A DNA stretch of 64,000 bases from Gemmatimonadota bacterium (GTDB taxonomy: Bacteria > Gemmatimonadota > Gemmatimonadetes > Gemmatimonadales > Gemmatimonadaceae): positions 358,702-422,701 of the forward strand of contig JAZKBK010000006.1 of assembly GCA_040388625.1 (NCBI GenBank), written 5' to 3'. The notes below the pieces were generated by a model. It was not told the DNA's origin and ran no database searches. It saw nothing but the letters and a program-made list of their open reading frames with translations. Shown piece after piece: positions 62,965 through 64,000 of this stretch. A program made the position numbers and the translations under genes. How positions within the stretch are numbered: the stretch's first letter is position 1; each line of letters begins with the position of its first letter.

Positions 62965-63594
62965 ATGGCCGAACAGGCAGACGCGGCGGCGCGCGAAGTA
63001 GCCGCGCGGGAGACAGCGGCGGCGCTCGCCATGCTTCGCCGGGGCGCACCCGATGGGCTGGAACAACTCATTCCACTCGTCTACGCGGAGCTACGGCGCG
63101 TCGCACACCGGCAGCTCGCCGTCGAGCCGGCTGGCCACACGCTCTCCACGACCGCGCTCGTCCATGAGGCATATCTCCGCCTCGCTGACCAGACGCGCGT
63201 CGAGTGGACCAGCCGTGCACAGTTCTTCGGTCTGGCCGCACGTGCAATGCGTCGCGTGCTCGTGGATTACGCACGCCGGCATCAGGCGGCACGTCGCGGA
63301 GGACCACAACAGCGGCCGGTCGCTCTGGATGATGCTGAGGCCGATTCGGGAGCCGATGCTGACGCGCTCGCCGTCGCCGCGCGCGGCGACGAGCTGCTGG
63401 CGCTGGACGAGGCGCTCGAGCGTCTTTCGGCGCTCGACCCGCGGCTTGGCCGCGTCGTGGAATGCCGGTTCTTCGGCGGCCTTACAGAGGCTGAAACGGC
63501 CGAGGCACTCGGCGTTTCGCAGCGCACCGTCGCCGGCGATTGGTTGATGGCACGGGGATGGTTGTATCAGGCGCTTCGGGAGGAGAGCGGATGA
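62965..63594 (+). CDS. ECF sigma factor of the TIGR02999 type
   Basis: 209 aa. Region 2 ELRRVAHRQLAVEPAGHTLSTTALVHEAYLRLADQ and region 4 VVECRFFGGLTEAETAEALGVSQRTVAGDWLMAR are those of a group abundant in Acidobacteria, Planctomycetes and Gemmatimonadota, which lack a classical anti-sigma factor and are often controlled by a neighbouring Ser/Thr kinase. ATG 62965 follows an AGGTG. Its stop overlaps the kinase start. Confidence 0.92.
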   Translation: MAEQADAAAREVAARETAAALAMLRRGAPDGLEQLIPLVYAELRRVAHRQLAVEPAGHTLSTTALVHEAYLRLADQTRVEWTSRAQFFGLAARAMRRVLVDYARRHQAARRGGPQQRPVALDDAEADSGADADALAVAARGDELLALDEALERLSALDPRLGRVVECRFFGGLTEAETAEALGVSQRTVAGDWLMARGWLYQALREESG

Positions 63595-64000
63595 CGGCGC
63601 CGGAGCGCTGGGCGCAGGTTCGCGCCGGTGCAGAAGCGCTTCTGGCACAGTCGCGCGACGTCAGAGCCGCCTTTCTGCTGCGCGAGTTCGGTGACGACGA
63701 ATCGCTGCGTGCGGAGATCGAAGCGCAGGCGGAGGCATGCGAGCTGGCTGCGCAGTCTCCCGACTTCCTCGCGCAGTCGGCCACGTCGTTTGCCGCACCG
63801 ATCCTTGCCGATTCTCCGGACACGGAGCACAAAGGCTATTCCGAATCAGCACCTGGCGATGCGACCGAGGCAGCGCTTCGAGCGGCGCTGGCGGGACATT
63901 ACGACCTCGAGCGGCAACTGGGAAAAGGCGGGACCGCGACCGTCTATCTCGCCAGAGACCATCGGCACGGACGGCTCGTCGCACTCAAGGTGCTTGACCA
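63591..64000 (+). CDS. Ser/Thr protein kinase, 3' end outside window
   Basis: Partial, at least 136 aa. ATG 63591 overlaps the sigma stop (ATGA). About 100 residues of helical, Ala-rich sequence precede the kinase domain, whose glycine loop LGKGGTATVYLARD and Lys in VALKVL are visible before the window ends. This is a sigma/kinase pair typical of the TIGR02999-type ECF factors. Confidence 0.85.
   Translation, partial: MTAPERWAQVRAGAEALLAQSRDVRAAFLLREFGDDESLRAEIEAQAEACELAAQSPDFLAQSATSFAAPILADSPDTEHKGYSESAPGDATEAALRAALAGHYDLERQLGKGGTATVYLARDHRHGRLVALKVLD

Noticed and set aside
1-64000. tRNA, rRNA, prophage or transposase genes
   Set aside because: Reading the intergenic regions I saw no cloverleaf ends, rRNA segments or recombinase motifs; a covariance search would be decisive.

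Overview
The window is a 64 kb stretch of a high-GC bacterial chromosome. It is densely coded on both strands, with no phage or transposase genes and no tRNA or rRNA that I could see. Several traits point to Gemmatimonadota or a close relative, as an inference from gene families rather than a marker gene: a SusC/SusD-like outer-membrane pair in a high-GC genome, membrane-linked Ser/Thr kinases, an ECF sigma factor of the Acidobacteria/Planctomycetes type next to a kinase, HAF-repeat and M1-peptidase lipoproteins, and many GTGA/ATGA/TTGA stop-start junctions. Both ends cut genes: PEP synthase on the left and a Ser/Thr kinase on the right.

1-20.9 kb is mostly housekeeping: PEP synthase, an SDR oxidoreductase, 6-phosphofructokinase, an M1 aminopeptidase-like lipoprotein, a lone pseudopilin, a DEAD-box helicase behind an alpha/beta hydrolase and a protein of unknown function, a kinase followed by a putative glycoside hydrolase lipoprotein, Lon protease, a PHP-domain membrane protein overlapping an ABC1/UbiB-like kinase tail to tail, and a CDF metal exporter. 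20.9-32.9 kb holds a MocR-type regulator divergent from a three-gene operon (lipocalin-like protein, NIPSNAP protein, outer-membrane channel), then an operon of a secreted phosphoesterase-cupredoxin fusion, ECF sigma factor, anti-sigma factor and MFS transporter, then a bifunctional PBP and a MarR/ClC-channel pair.

32.9-50 kb is the most interesting part. On the minus strand seven genes run almost without gaps: SusC-like receptor, SusD-like lipoprotein, penicillin-acylase-family hydrolase, two GNAT transferases, an N-succinylamino-acid-racemase-like enolase and an M20 hydrolase. An IclR regulator is divergent from them, and an N-acyl-D-amino-acid deacylase lies beyond it. The last three minus-strand genes match the known succinyltransferase/racemase/desuccinylase route that turns D-amino acids into L-amino acids. 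A 23-bp palindrome in front of the SusC gene is echoed in front of the D-deacylase gene. I read this as a regulated locus for taking up and using N-acylated and D-amino acids or peptides, or possibly acyl-homoserine lactones. On the plus strand next to it lie a paralogous GNAT, a PhzF-like isomerase, and a separate nitrilase-family amidase next to NadE, which looks like a split glutamine-dependent NAD synthetase.

50-64 kb has two Spy/CpxP-like periplasmic proteins, then a six-gene minus-strand run (small protein, TerC-like membrane protein, 93-aa composite-domain protein, winged-helix/amidohydrolase fusion, zinc-ribbon membrane protein, tail-anchored AAA ATPase), a CtaG-like oxidase assembly factor, a 2Fe-2S ferredoxin, a rhodanese/OsmC/BioD operon, a small membrane protein, a HAF-repeat lipoprotein and an ECF sigma/kinase operon. 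Small palindromic repeats of at least two families are scattered through intergenic regions.
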